DNA from: Chondromyces crocatus
GTDB taxonomy: Bacteria; Myxococcota_A; Polyangia; Polyangiales; Polyangiaceae
Direction: 5' to 3'
Length of the DNA: 64,000 bases
Assembly (NCBI RefSeq): GCF_001189295.1
Contig: NZ_CP012159.1
Location: 3,794,973 to 3,858,972, forward strand
Shown: positions 28,535 through 36,907 of the stretch, piece by piece
Numbering within the stretch: the stretch's first letter is position 1
Layout of the letters: each line of letters opens with the position of its first letter
Notes under the pieces: model-generated
Seen by the model: the letters and a program-made list of their open reading frames with translations, nothing else
Told to the model about the DNA's origin: nothing
Database searches by the model: none
Made by a program: the position numbers and the translations under genes

Positions 28535-29026
28535 ATGAGCGAGGAGATAGAGCAAGCGTTGCACCGGAAGGTCTCCGAGCTCTGTGAGCGAGGAGATGCC
28601 CACGTCGAAGCAGGGGAGCTCGATCGTGCGGTCGAGCGGTACGAAGAAGCGCTCTCCTTGCTACCCCGCCCCCTTCATCAGTGGCATGCCGCCACCTGGA
28701 TCCTCACGGCCCTCGGCGAGACCCTCTACTTCCAGAAGCAGCATCAGGAGGCCGTTTCCGCGCTCCTCGAGGCCCTCCGCTGTCCTAGAGGCCTCGGTAA
28801 CCCACTGGTCCATCTCCGCCTCGGTCAGGCTGCGCTCGGGCTGGGTGATGACTCGCTGGCGCGCGAGCACCTCGCCCGAGCTTACCTGGCAGCCGCTGAA
28901 GAAGTATTTCAGGGTGAAGACCCCAGGCACCTCGAGATCGCCCGCGAAGCTGCAGGTGCCCGGCTGGAGTCCGCCCAGGCCCATGTCGACGAGGTCGCTC
29001 TGGGGGACGCTTCCCGCGAACCGTGA
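28535..29026 (+). CDS. Tetratricopeptide-repeat protein
   Basis: 163-residue protein built of TPR helical pairs: ELCERGDAHVEAGELDRAVE-RYEEALSLLP, then ATWILTALGETLYFQKQHQE-AVSALLEAL, then NPLVHLRLGQAALGLGDDSL-AREHLARAYL. A GEDPRHLEI segment follows. The ATG at 28535 begins MSEEIEQALHRKV; a longer frame exists but its N-terminus looks non-coding. TPR proteins of this size serve as protein-interaction adaptors; some similar small TPR genes sit beside polymorphic toxin or immunity genes, but none is seen here. It follows the HEAT-repeat gene on the same strand. Confidence 0.85.
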   Translation: MSEEIEQALHRKVSELCERGDAHVEAGELDRAVERYEEALSLLPRPLHQWHAATWILTALGETLYFQKQHQEAVSALLEALRCPRGLGNPLVHLRLGQAALGLGDDSLAREHLARAYLAAAEEVFQGEDPRHLEIAREAAGARLESAQAHVDEVALGDASREP

Positions 29027-29236
29027 GATCCCTGATTCCGATGGCCGGGGCTTTGCCCGCTTCCCGATGCCATGAGGTCAGGCCCGAAGCGGCGAGACAT
29101 GACAGATTTCCCGAGTGGATCGCGGAGGGGTGGAGCCCCGACGAACTTTGCTCGGCCGGGCGGCGAGGGCGCGCGCCCCTGCCGTGTGAATGAGGGGCTG
29201 CGGACCCGGGCAGAACCACTGGTGTCGGAAGGCTCG

Positions 29237-30355
29237 ATGCGCTGGATAACCCGTCTCTTCATCATGACCGCAGCGCTCGTTGCCAGCGGATGCATCCTCG
29301 ACTTCGGCGGACTCTCCGACGGAGGCGCTGGAGGAAACGCTGGTGGAGGAGGCGGTGGCGGCGTCGCGGGTGGAGGAGGGGAGGGGGCGAGCGCTGACTG
29401 CCCCGCCTGCACTCTCTGCGAGGGGGCCTGTGATGAACAGGGCTGCCGTGCGCTCGCCGAGACTTCCGGCCAGAATGTCAGTCCGTTCCGCCTCGCCTAC
29501 GCGCGGAGTGCATTTCATGCCAGCGACCCCGACGCGGGAGAGCTGGTGCGGCTCGCGCCAGGGGAGCCCCTTCAGCGCTTCCCCGTCGGAGGCAGACCCG
29601 CGGCCCTTGCTGCGAACGACGACTTTCTCGTCTGGTCCACGAGCGATGGTGGCATCCACCGCTGCACGCTGCCAGCGTGCTCCAGCCCCGCGACGCTGGC
29701 TCCCCCTGGCGAAGACACCGTGGCCCGTCAGATCGCACTCGACGGCGATCACATCTACTGGCTCAGCGGGCCGGACAACTACGACGCAAAGCTCCTCCGC
29801 TGCGCGCGGAACGCCTGCGCTCCCGAGACCCTCGTGCAGGGGCTGCCGCGGCCGCACGCCTTCGTCCTCGTCGGCGACCTCGTCTACTGGACCAACCACA
29901 CCTCGGGAGGCGATCCCGACGGCTCGGTACAGCGCGCCAACAAGGATGGGACGGACGCTGTGACCTATGTCTCAGGCTTGATCGGTCCCTCGGGCATCGC
30001 TGTGAACGCGACCCATCTCTATGTGACGCTCGGAGAACCGGAAGGCCGCATCTACCGGTGTGAGCTCGGCCCCGAGCGCTGCGGCGCGCTGGAGGAGGTC
30101 TCACCGCGCTTCGCCTCGCTCCCCGATCCGCTTCGCTCTCCTCGTTCGATCGCACTGACCGACGATCGCGTGTGGTGGACCAACGATCATGTCGACACGG
30201 TGATGAGCTGTCCTGCAAGCGGCTGTTTCGAGACCAACGATGGTCTTCCCGATCGTGTCCTTCGGGGGATGTTGCGGCCAGAGGGGATCCTCGCCGCGGG
30301 AGGCTGCGTGCTCTGGACGGGCGCAGACGGGATCTACGGCACGAGGGCACGGTAG
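29237..30355 (+). CDS. Lipoprotein with propeller-like repeats
   Basis: 372-residue predicted lipoprotein; ATG 29237 has GGAAGG 4 nt upstream. The signal RLFIMTAALVASGC ends in a lipobox, then a glycine-rich linker (GGNAGGGGGGGVAGGGGEG) and a Cys-rich stretch CPACTLCEGACDEQGC. The rest carries repeated strands of the form DGDHIYWLSG, VGDLVYWTNH, NATHLYVTLG, TDDRVWWTND and GGCVLWTGAD, as in YWTD/NHL-type beta-propellers, about six blades. Same architecture as the lipoprotein at 45111-47093. No ligand is known. It stands alone on the plus strand and converges on the kinase operon. Confidence 0.87.
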   Translation: MRWITRLFIMTAALVASGCILDFGGLSDGGAGGNAGGGGGGGVAGGGGEGASADCPACTLCEGACDEQGCRALAETSGQNVSPFRLAYARSAFHASDPDAGELVRLAPGEPLQRFPVGGRPAALAANDDFLVWSTSDGGIHRCTLPACSSPATLAPPGEDTVARQIALDGDHIYWLSGPDNYDAKLLRCARNACAPETLVQGLPRPHAFVLVGDLVYWTNHTSGGDPDGSVQRANKDGTDAVTYVSGLIGPSGIAVNATHLYVTLGEPEGRIYRCELGPERCGALEEVSPRFASLPDPLRSPRSIALTDDRVWWTNDHVDTVMSCPASGCFETNDGLPDRVLRGMLRPEGILAAGGCVLWTGADGIYGTRAR

Positions 30356-30416
30356 CCTCGAACCTCCTCACCCGGCTTCGCACCAGGCCGGCGTGACGTG
30401 CTCCCTCGAAGACGAC

Positions 30417-31310
30417 TCAGAATCGGCCATCCAGGGTCAGGCCAGGTCCTGCCCCGTGGCCGAGATGGAGGCGTAGCGTGGACCTTGCACCCGTCGTCGT
30501 GGGGGTCGAGGTCTCCGGCTGGCTCATGAACAGCAGGACCACGCCCGTGCCCAGCGCCGCCACGCCAGCGCCGAGTGCGACGTTCGCCACGAGCGCCTCT
30601 CGCTTCGCGGCGTCGACGCGATCGGCGTCGCAGTGAGGCGCGCATGTCCCGCGCATCTCGCGCACGTCTCCCTGCGCGCGTGCTCCGAAGATGGCGAAGG
30701 TCGCGCCTCCTGCCACGGCGACACCACCGAGCACCCAGGACGACAGAGGTACATGCCACCCGTTCGAAGCGCGGACCTCGGGGGTCGGCGTCGCTCTCGG
30801 CTGCATCGAGGGCAAGACGAGGTCGACGATCCGGCCTCGCTCGCGCTCACGCACCTGGAGCACCTGCTCCACCGGGGCAAACCCCTGGGTCTCCACCCGC
30901 ACCCGGCGTGAGCCAGGATCGACGGAGATGGCGCGCCCATCGAGGACGGTGGCCCGCTCCTCACCGTCGATCGACACCCGCACGTCGGCCCGCTCATGCC
31001 CTGCCGTGTCGCGAACCCGGAGCAGGATCGAAGGCTGACGCATGTCGAGATCCTCCAACCACGAGGCGCAGTCGCGCTGCACGACGGCCGGGCACTCGGC
31101 GGCTGCACAGGTCAAGAGCAACGCGCGCGCCGCGCGCAACTCTCCACGATCACGCCGCGCTTGCGCCTCCTCGGAGGCTTCGGCGCACGTTTCGATCACA
31201 TCGGCACGCGCCGAGCTGCTCGCCGCGAAGAGCGCGAGAGCCGTGGCGGTGGCGAGCACTGCCCGCTCAGCGCAGGCATTCTCTCTTGTAACGTTTGTGA
31301 CCCTGCTCAT
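30417..31310 (-). CDS. PEGA-like membrane protein in a kinase operon
   Basis: 297-residue protein with an N-terminal signal (AVLATATALALFAASSSARA), a cysteine-bearing helical segment (ETCAEASEEAQARRDRGELR, CAAAECPAVVQRDCASWLED), then a PEGA-type beta domain (VRVSIDGEERATVLDGRAIS, GSRRVRVETQGFAPVEQVLQ). Two hydrophobic helices follow at about 190-215 and 240-262. The ATG at 31310 lies inside the end of the upstream kinase gene (44-nt overlap, different frame), so translation is probably coupled. Proteins with this arrangement recur beside Ser/Thr kinases in myxobacteria and may be the sensor or substrate partner; that role is inferred. Confidence 0.85.
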   Translation of the reverse strand: MSRVTNVTRENACAERAVLATATALALFAASSSARADVIETCAEASEEAQARRDRGELRAARALLLTCAAAECPAVVQRDCASWLEDLDMRQPSILLRVRDTAGHERADVRVSIDGEERATVLDGRAISVDPGSRRVRVETQGFAPVEQVLQVRERERGRIVDLVLPSMQPRATPTPEVRASNGWHVPLSSWVLGGVAVAGGATFAIFGARAQGDVREMRGTCAPHCDADRVDAAKREALVANVALGAGVAALGTGVVLLFMSQPETSTPTTTGARSTLRLHLGHGAGPGLTLDGRF

Positions 31311-33012
31311 TGATCGTATAGGGCGGATTGCAGTCAGCCTTCACTGCGGGACGGGTCGTCATGGGGGCTGCGCGCGGCGACGCTGCCTTCACACTGCCCG
31401 ACCCTGTGGGCGGCGTCACGCCAGTGGCACGCTCGACGCTACCCGTCGCAGCGCCAGCCTTCGGCGGGGAGAGGGGGGGCAGCTCGGGGCCACGCTCGGG
31501 CACGAGCGGCGCTGCTGCAGCCACTTCGGGGCCTCCCTCTGAGCGAAGCGAGGCCGTCGCGTCGCCGCGTGTCGGTGCTTCGGTCGACGCCGGCGGAGCT
31601 GCCGAGTGCGCGCTGGACGCGGCAGGGGGTGCCTCCGTGGCCACGAATGCGGCCGGCAGATCAGGGGCGGGCTGACCGCTGCGAAGGACGAGGATCGTCG
31701 CCGCACAGGCGCTGAGCGCCGCGCCGGCGAGGAGGACCGCGAGGCGTGCGTGTCGAGACCAGGACGCGAGCGCGGGCTGAGGCCGCGCCGTGGCATCGTG
31801 GGGCGCTATGGAGGCGCTGGGCATGGCCAGCTCCGTTGGACGCGACCACAGCATGGCGCTGCTGCTTGCGTCCGCGCCTCCGCTCACCTGGACGGGCGTC
31901 GAAGCGCCCGACGCCGACGAGGGGCTCGGGGGCCTCTCCTCCTGCAGCGCGCTGGTCCGAGCGATGCTCGAGGCCTCTCCGGCGGCTGACGACGTCGTGT
32001 CCGCCTGGTGCTGGAGGCGAGCGATCTCCTGGGCGCGCTCCTCCAAGGGGGCACCCCCGAGGGTATGCACCCAGGTTGCCACCTCGCCCGGAGGAGCCAT
32101 CGTCAGCGCCACTTCGAGCGCCCTGGCCATTTCCAGGGTCGTCTCGAACCTGCTGGCTGGCTCGCGTGCGACCGCGCGGAGGACGACTTCATCGAGGAGA
32201 GGGGGCACGTCGGGGACGCGCAAGCCAGGAGGTTCCACCGACGCCGTGAGCACCTTGGCGAGCGCCGGCCCGTCATCCTCGCCTGCGAAGAGTCGCTCGC
32301 CCACCAGCGCCTCCCACAGCACGACGCCGGCAGCGTAGACGTCGACCCGACGATCGAGCCGCTCCCCATAGAGCTGCTCGGGAGGCATGTACCCGAGCTT
32401 GCCGCGGATCGAGCCATCCCGCGTCGTGTGCAGCCTGCCCGCAGCCTTGGCGATGCCGAAGTCGGCGACGCGGGTGATGCCGTCGGCGCCCACCAGGAGG
32501 TTCTGCGGCGTGACATCGCGATGGACGAGGTGGAGCGGCTGGCCATCGCTGCCCTTGGCCTCGTGCGCCGCGTGCAGGCCGAGGAGCGCGGAATGCACGA
32601 TCGCCGCCGCGACCGGCGGAGGCAGCCGCTTACCCGCGCGATGAGCCGCCACGATCAAGCGCGAGAGCGTCTCCCCGTGCACGTACTCCATCACGAGCAG
32701 GAGTTCCCCCCCCTCGGAGACCACGTCCAGCGTGGGGACCACGCTCGGGTGCTGGATGCGCGACGTCAGCCGGGCCTCGTCGGTGAACATGGCGACCAGC
32801 TCGGGCTCGCGCGCGTACTGCGCGTGCAGCCGCTTGATCGCCACGACGCGCGTGAACCCGGCGGCTCCCTGGAGGCAACCGAGGTGCACGGAGGCCATCC
32901 CGCCACGGGCAATCTCGCCATGCAGGGCATACCGACCGGCAAGGAGAGGTAGCGGAGTGGCGCCTGGAGCACTCCGGAAGGCCGCGAGATCCGGGGAGGC
33001 GTGTCCCGTCAT
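31267..33012 (-). CDS. Transmembrane Ser/Thr protein kinase
   Basis: 581-residue Hanks-type kinase. Glycine loop IARGGMASVHLG, ATP lysine K60 (VAIKRL), HRDVTPQN with D166, DFG at 184-186, GYMPPEQLYG all intact, so it should be active. The kinase domain is about 27-295. A Ser/Ala/Pro-rich linker precedes a single helix (LAVLLAGAALSACAATILVL, about 428-450), placing residues beyond it outside the cytosol. That outer part is low-complexity but ends in CNPPYTINEQGHKRYKRECL, with two cysteines flanking a conserved-looking core. The start overlaps the stop of the FHA regulator gene (ATGA, 33009-33012), and the 3' end overlaps the PEGA-like gene. The three genes form one unit. Confidence 0.95.
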   Translation of the reverse strand: MTGHASPDLAAFRSAPGATPLPLLAGRYALHGEIARGGMASVHLGCLQGAAGFTRVVAIKRLHAQYAREPELVAMFTDEARLTSRIQHPSVVPTLDVVSEGGELLLVMEYVHGETLSRLIVAAHRAGKRLPPPVAAAIVHSALLGLHAAHEAKGSDGQPLHLVHRDVTPQNLLVGADGITRVADFGIAKAAGRLHTTRDGSIRGKLGYMPPEQLYGERLDRRVDVYAAGVVLWEALVGERLFAGEDDGPALAKVLTASVEPPGLRVPDVPPLLDEVVLRAVAREPASRFETTLEMARALEVALTMAPPGEVATWVHTLGGAPLEERAQEIARLQHQADTTSSAAGEASSIARTSALQEERPPSPSSASGASTPVQVSGGADASSSAMLWSRPTELAMPSASIAPHDATARPQPALASWSRHARLAVLLAGAALSACAATILVLRSGQPAPDLPAAFVATEAPPAASSAHSAAPPASTEAPTRGDATASLRSEGGPEVAAAAPLVPERGPELPPLSPPKAGAATGSVERATGVTPPTGSGSVKAASPRAAPMTTRPAVKADCNPPYTINEQGHKRYKRECLR

Positions 33013-34394
33013 CCGCCTCCGGCGAGCTTTCGCGTCCGCGCCTGGATGACCTGGAAGTAGCGCCGCGCGATGCCCGAGGCCGCCGCGGCGCGGGCCACGT
33101 TCCCGCCGTGCCGGCGCAGGACGTCCTCCACGTAGCGCTGCTCGAACTGCTGCAGGATCTCGTCACGCGCACGAGGAAAGGGCAGCTCCAGGGCGAGCAC
33201 GCGCGTGATGGAGTCCCCTTCGGCGCCCGCGAGGATGCCGCCGGCGGCCACCTTGCCTCTGGAGCCCGTCGAGGTCGCGTCGAGGGCATCCTCGGCGAGG
33301 TCCCCGAGCGCGGCGCGGCGGGCGACGGCGTTCTGCAGCTCGCGGACGTTCCCGGGCCAGGCGTAGCCCTCGAGCCGGGTGATGAAGTCCTCGGGAGGTA
33401 CTTCACCAGGGCGCGCCATGCGGGACCAGAAATGCCGTGCCAGCAGGGCGATGTCCCCACTCCGGCGTCGGAGCGGGGGCAGCTCCACGCGCGCGACGGC
33501 GAGCCGATCGTAGAGATCCTCCCGCAGTCGCCCCGCCGCCACCTCCTGGTCGAGGTTGCGGCGCGTGGCGACGAGCACGCGCACATCGACGCGGAGCGGC
33601 TGTCGACCGCTCACGCGACGGAACTCCCCTCGCTCCAGCGCGCGGAGGAGCTTGGCCTGCAGCTCCAGGTCGAGGTCTGCGATCTCGTCGACGAGGAGCG
33701 TCCCACCGTGCGCCTCTTCGAGCGCACCAGCCCTCGACTCCGCGGCGCGCTCCATGCCGAAGAGCGCGGTCTCGAGCTGTGCGGGCGCGGTCGCCGCGCA
33801 GTCGAGGACCATGAACGGCCCGCTCGCGCGAGGGCCGGCCTCGTGGAGCGACTCGGCGAGCGCCTCCTTGCCCGTGCCCGTCTCCCCCTCGATGACCACA
33901 GGGACCTGGGTCGCTGCGAGCCGCTCGCACAGAGGGTACAGCTTGCGCATGGCCGGGCTCGCGCCGAGGAGCCGACCGAACCCCGTCGCCAGGGTGAGCG
34001 GCTCGTCGGTGCTCTGCTCGGCGCGCTGAACCTCGACGACGGTCGCGCCCAGCGTCAGCCGCTCACCGCCCGAGAGCAGCGCCTCGATGAACAGCGCCCC
34101 GTTCACCCGGGAGCCGTTGCGCGACCCGAGATCGGTCGCGCGCAGCAGATCATTCTCGGCGATGTCGAGACCGAGGTGCCTGCGCGACACCTCACGATCG
34201 TGCAGACACAGCTCGCAGGCCGTGCTCTGGCCGACGAGAACGCGCGAAGGTTGAGACGGCGGGATGGCGAGCGTGTGGCCGGCGTCAGGCCCGGCCGTCA
34301 CGCGCAGGAGGAAGCCGACGCGACCTGCCGAGGGACGGGTGAGCCTGGGTCGGAAGGCCGTCTCGACGTCTTCGAAGCCCCTGCCCGAACTCAT
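33009..34394 (-). CDS. FHA-domain enhancer-binding-type AAA+ regulator lacking GAFTGA
   Basis: 461-residue NtrC-superfamily protein. FHA domain at about 28-122 (VLVGQSTACELCLHDREVSR, DLGSRNGSRVNGALF). AAA+ core at about 138-365 with Walker A GETGTGKEA (170-178), Walker B GGTLLVDEIADL (230-241), arginine finger region LREDLYDRL and WPGNVRELQNAV. A Fis-type helix-turn-helix ends the protein (GGNVARAAAASGIARRYFQV). The sigma-54-contacting loop, normally GAFTGA, reads ERAAESRAG here, so classical sigma-54 activation is doubtful. FHA implies control by phosphothreonine, fitting the coupled kinase gene next in the operon. Identity is firm; whether it activates sigma-54 promoters is open. Confidence 0.93.
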   Translation of the reverse strand: MSSGRGFEDVETAFRPRLTRPSAGRVGFLLRVTAGPDAGHTLAIPPSQPSRVLVGQSTACELCLHDREVSRRHLGLDIAENDLLRATDLGSRNGSRVNGALFIEALLSGGERLTLGATVVEVQRAEQSTDEPLTLATGFGRLLGASPAMRKLYPLCERLAATQVPVVIEGETGTGKEALAESLHEAGPRASGPFMVLDCAATAPAQLETALFGMERAAESRAGALEEAHGGTLLVDEIADLDLELQAKLLRALERGEFRRVSGRQPLRVDVRVLVATRRNLDQEVAAGRLREDLYDRLAVARVELPPLRRRSGDIALLARHFWSRMARPGEVPPEDFITRLEGYAWPGNVRELQNAVARRAALGDLAEDALDATSTGSRGKVAAGGILAGAEGDSITRVLALELPFPRARDEILQQFEQRYVEDVLRRHGGNVARAAAASGIARRYFQVIQARTRKLAGGG

Positions 34395-34527
34395 GGACGG
34401 TCGACTCTATCATCGAGCGCCTCGGTGCTTCCACCGGCCCGGGGTCGAGGCCAACCCCGCGCCTCGGTCAGCACGTCGGCCCGAAGCGTGAGGGGCACGA
34501 GCCGACGGCTGCGAGCATCCGTGAGCA

Positions 34528-36867
34528 TCAACGGGTGGCGCAGAACCCGAAATCGGCGACCTCCGTCGGGTCGAGCGTGGCGTTGTGCTCCACACCGCGG
34601 AACCGGGTCTTGGCGCCAGCGGGCTCGGCGACAGCGTTCCAGATGTCGGTCATGGTGCCCTCCACCTCGCGCTCGAACGACCACGTGAGCGGCGAGCTGC
34701 CCTTGTTCGTCACCTTGACCGCAGCGCAGTAGCCGCTTCCCCAGTCGTTGTTGAGGTCGAACACCACATCCAGACCGGACGCGGGCGGCGGGTTGTTGGT
34801 GCCAGGCGGTGGATCGGTGGGCGTGCCCGGCGTGCCACTGCTCCCGCCATCGACGGGCTCCGTCTCGGACCCATCACCGACGCGCGAGGTGAAATGCCGA
34901 GCCTTCACCAGGCCGACGATGAGATCCTCCACCTTGAGCCCGCTCGCGGTCAGCTCCTCGCCCACGGCCTTCGCGGTACAGGAGAGCTGCGCGTCTTCCT
35001 CGACGCCGTAGCCGAAGCGCATCCACTGGAGCGAGAAGCAGTCGTGGACCTCGGGGCTGCCGGCGAGCTTCTGCGTCAGCTCGTCCGTGCCCGAGAAGGC
35101 GCCGTCGGTCTGCGTGCTCGCCACGATCTCACCGCTCACGTCGAGGGGCTTGCCGTTGTCGTCGTCCCGGAGGCGGCCGATGCCGTCGAACTGCTCGAAG
35201 GCGAACCCGATGGGATCGACCAGGCGGTGGCAGCTCGCGCACGCCATGTTCGTCGAATGCTCGGTGTACCGCTCGCGGCCCGTCTTCGCAGGATCGAGGG
35301 GCGGAGGCTGAGCGTTCAGGCCCGGGGGAGGCGGTGGGAGCGGCTGGCACAGAAGTTTCTCGCGGATCAACTCGCCACGGTGGATCGGCGACGAGCTGTT
35401 CGGACGTGCGTGCGTCGCGAGGACGCTCCCCTGGGTGATGATCCCGGCGCGCGGCGTACCACCCAGCTCGACCCGAGCAAGGCCGTCATCGCCGAGGTCA
35501 CCTGGGCTCATCCCGTAAAACGCCGCGAGCTCCGGGTTCACGAAGGAGTATTTGGCCGTGAGTAGTTCGGTCAATGTTCCTTCGCCCTCGCGCACTACGT
35601 GCTGCACGAAGCGGCGCGTCTCGCTGCGCATCGCGGCGCGGATGGCCATGTCGAACTCGGGGAAGGTCACGGCATCCTTGGGGACGACACCGAGGCGCTC
35701 GATGTCGAGCCACTGCTCGATGAAGCGCATGATCGCCTCCTCGCTGCGATCATCGGCGAGCATGCGCCGCGCCTGAGCCTCCAGCTGCGCTGGCGTCGCG
35801 AGCTGCCCGGCGTCTGCGGCAGCGAACAGCTCCGCATCGGGCATCGTCCCCCACAGCATGTAGGACAGCTCGACCGCGATCTCGTACTGCGTGAGCTGCA
35901 CCTCGCCCGCCACCTCGACCGGAGCGCCGATCTCGGTGCGGTACAGGAAGTGCGGCGACTGGAGCATGGCCGAGATCACCGTCTGCACCCCCATGAGGAA
36001 GCCCTCTCCCGCAGCGACCGTCTCGTACAGCGCCGTGTACCGGGCCTTGTCCTTGTCGGTGAGCGGGCGCCGGAACGCGCGTCGGCCCAGGTCCTCGACG
36101 AGCTTCTCGGCGCACGCCGTGTTGCCTGCAGCGACATCGCAGGACAGGAGCGCGCCCGGGTTCTCCAGCGCCTTGGCGGCGATCTCGTCGGCCGCGCGGC
36201 GTGCCTGATCCGCGAGCAGTGGGCTCACCCGCAGCGCCGCCGCATTGTTGTCGAAGCCGTTCACTACCGTGTCGGCCGTGAACCCGGCTCCCCAGTGGCT
36301 CTCGATGCTGAACAGATCGCGGATGGTCGCGTCGTACTCGGCGCGGGACAGCCGGCGCAGCATGCGCGCTCCCGGCGTGGGGACGTCGCAGCTCGCGACC
36401 GGCACATCGCATCCCTGGCCCTTGTTCACGCGGCTGACGAACGTCTCCAGCGCTTGATATTGCGGGCTCCCGCGTCTCATCAGCTCCCCGCCCGTGTGCC
36501 CGTTCTCGTGCAGGTTGGCGGGCTTGAGCAGCAGCACGGAGTTGCCCCCGGCATCCGTGTCTGCGGCGAGCGCCTTGGCCATCTCGAAGTTCGCTTCCAT
36601 GGCGGCCGGGTCCGTGCCGCGCTGGAGGCTCAGCCGCGTACCGGCCGCGAGGCCACCCTCGCTGTGACAGATGACACACTTCTTGGACAGGATGGGCTCC
36701 CAGACGTTCGCCTGGAAGTAGGCCGCGTCGTTCGCGCAGCCGCCCTTCGAGGCGTCATCGTCGCTGCCGCCGGAGCAAGCGGGAGCGAGCGTCGCGAGCA
36801 AGGCCGCGCCGCCCAGGAGAGGCGCGAGAGAAGACAAGATCCGGATCGGGGGGCTGAACTTTCGCAT
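34528..36867 (-). CDS. DUF1592-type cytochrome-like lipoprotein with CBM2-like C-terminus
   Basis: 779-residue secreted lipoprotein; ATG 36867 gives the signal ending in LLATLAPAC (C31). A c-type haem motif CVICH (64-68) begins a PSCyt1-like segment. Then DUF1587 (MLRRLSRAEYDATIRDLFSI), DUF1595 (LGRRAFRRPLTDKDKARYTA), DUF1592 (SPHFLYRTEIG, MLWGTMPDAELF), DUF1588 (ILTQG-like IITQGSVLATHARPNSSSPI and CASCHRLVDPIGFAFE, a second CxxCH), and DUF1585 (LQWMRFGYGVEEDAQLSC). The last 85 residues (NNDWGSGYCAAVKVTNKGSS ending DPTEVADFGFCA) look like a CBM2 cellulose-binding fold. Family function is unproven; it pairs with a DUF1552 gene 40 nt upstream, the usual partner. A redox or polymer-degrading role is inferred. 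Confidence 0.93.
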   Translation of the reverse strand: MRKFSPPIRILSSLAPLLGGAALLATLAPACSGGSDDDASKGGCANDAAYFQANVWEPILSKKCVICHSEGGLAAGTRLSLQRGTDPAAMEANFEMAKALAADTDAGGNSVLLLKPANLHENGHTGGELMRRGSPQYQALETFVSRVNKGQGCDVPVASCDVPTPGARMLRRLSRAEYDATIRDLFSIESHWGAGFTADTVVNGFDNNAAALRVSPLLADQARRAADEIAAKALENPGALLSCDVAAGNTACAEKLVEDLGRRAFRRPLTDKDKARYTALYETVAAGEGFLMGVQTVISAMLQSPHFLYRTEIGAPVEVAGEVQLTQYEIAVELSYMLWGTMPDAELFAAADAGQLATPAQLEAQARRMLADDRSEEAIMRFIEQWLDIERLGVVPKDAVTFPEFDMAIRAAMRSETRRFVQHVVREGEGTLTELLTAKYSFVNPELAAFYGMSPGDLGDDGLARVELGGTPRAGIITQGSVLATHARPNSSSPIHRGELIREKLLCQPLPPPPPGLNAQPPPLDPAKTGRERYTEHSTNMACASCHRLVDPIGFAFEQFDGIGRLRDDDNGKPLDVSGEIVASTQTDGAFSGTDELTQKLAGSPEVHDCFSLQWMRFGYGVEEDAQLSCTAKAVGEELTASGLKVEDLIVGLVKARHFTSRVGDGSETEPVDGGSSGTPGTPTDPPPGTNNPPPASGLDVVFDLNNDWGSGYCAAVKVTNKGSSPLTWSFEREVEGTMTDIWNAVAEPAGAKTRFRGVEHNATLDPTEVADFGFCATR

Positions 36868-36907
36868 GATCACACCGGCTTCCAGAGGGTCATGGTTTCG
36901 AGCGCGC

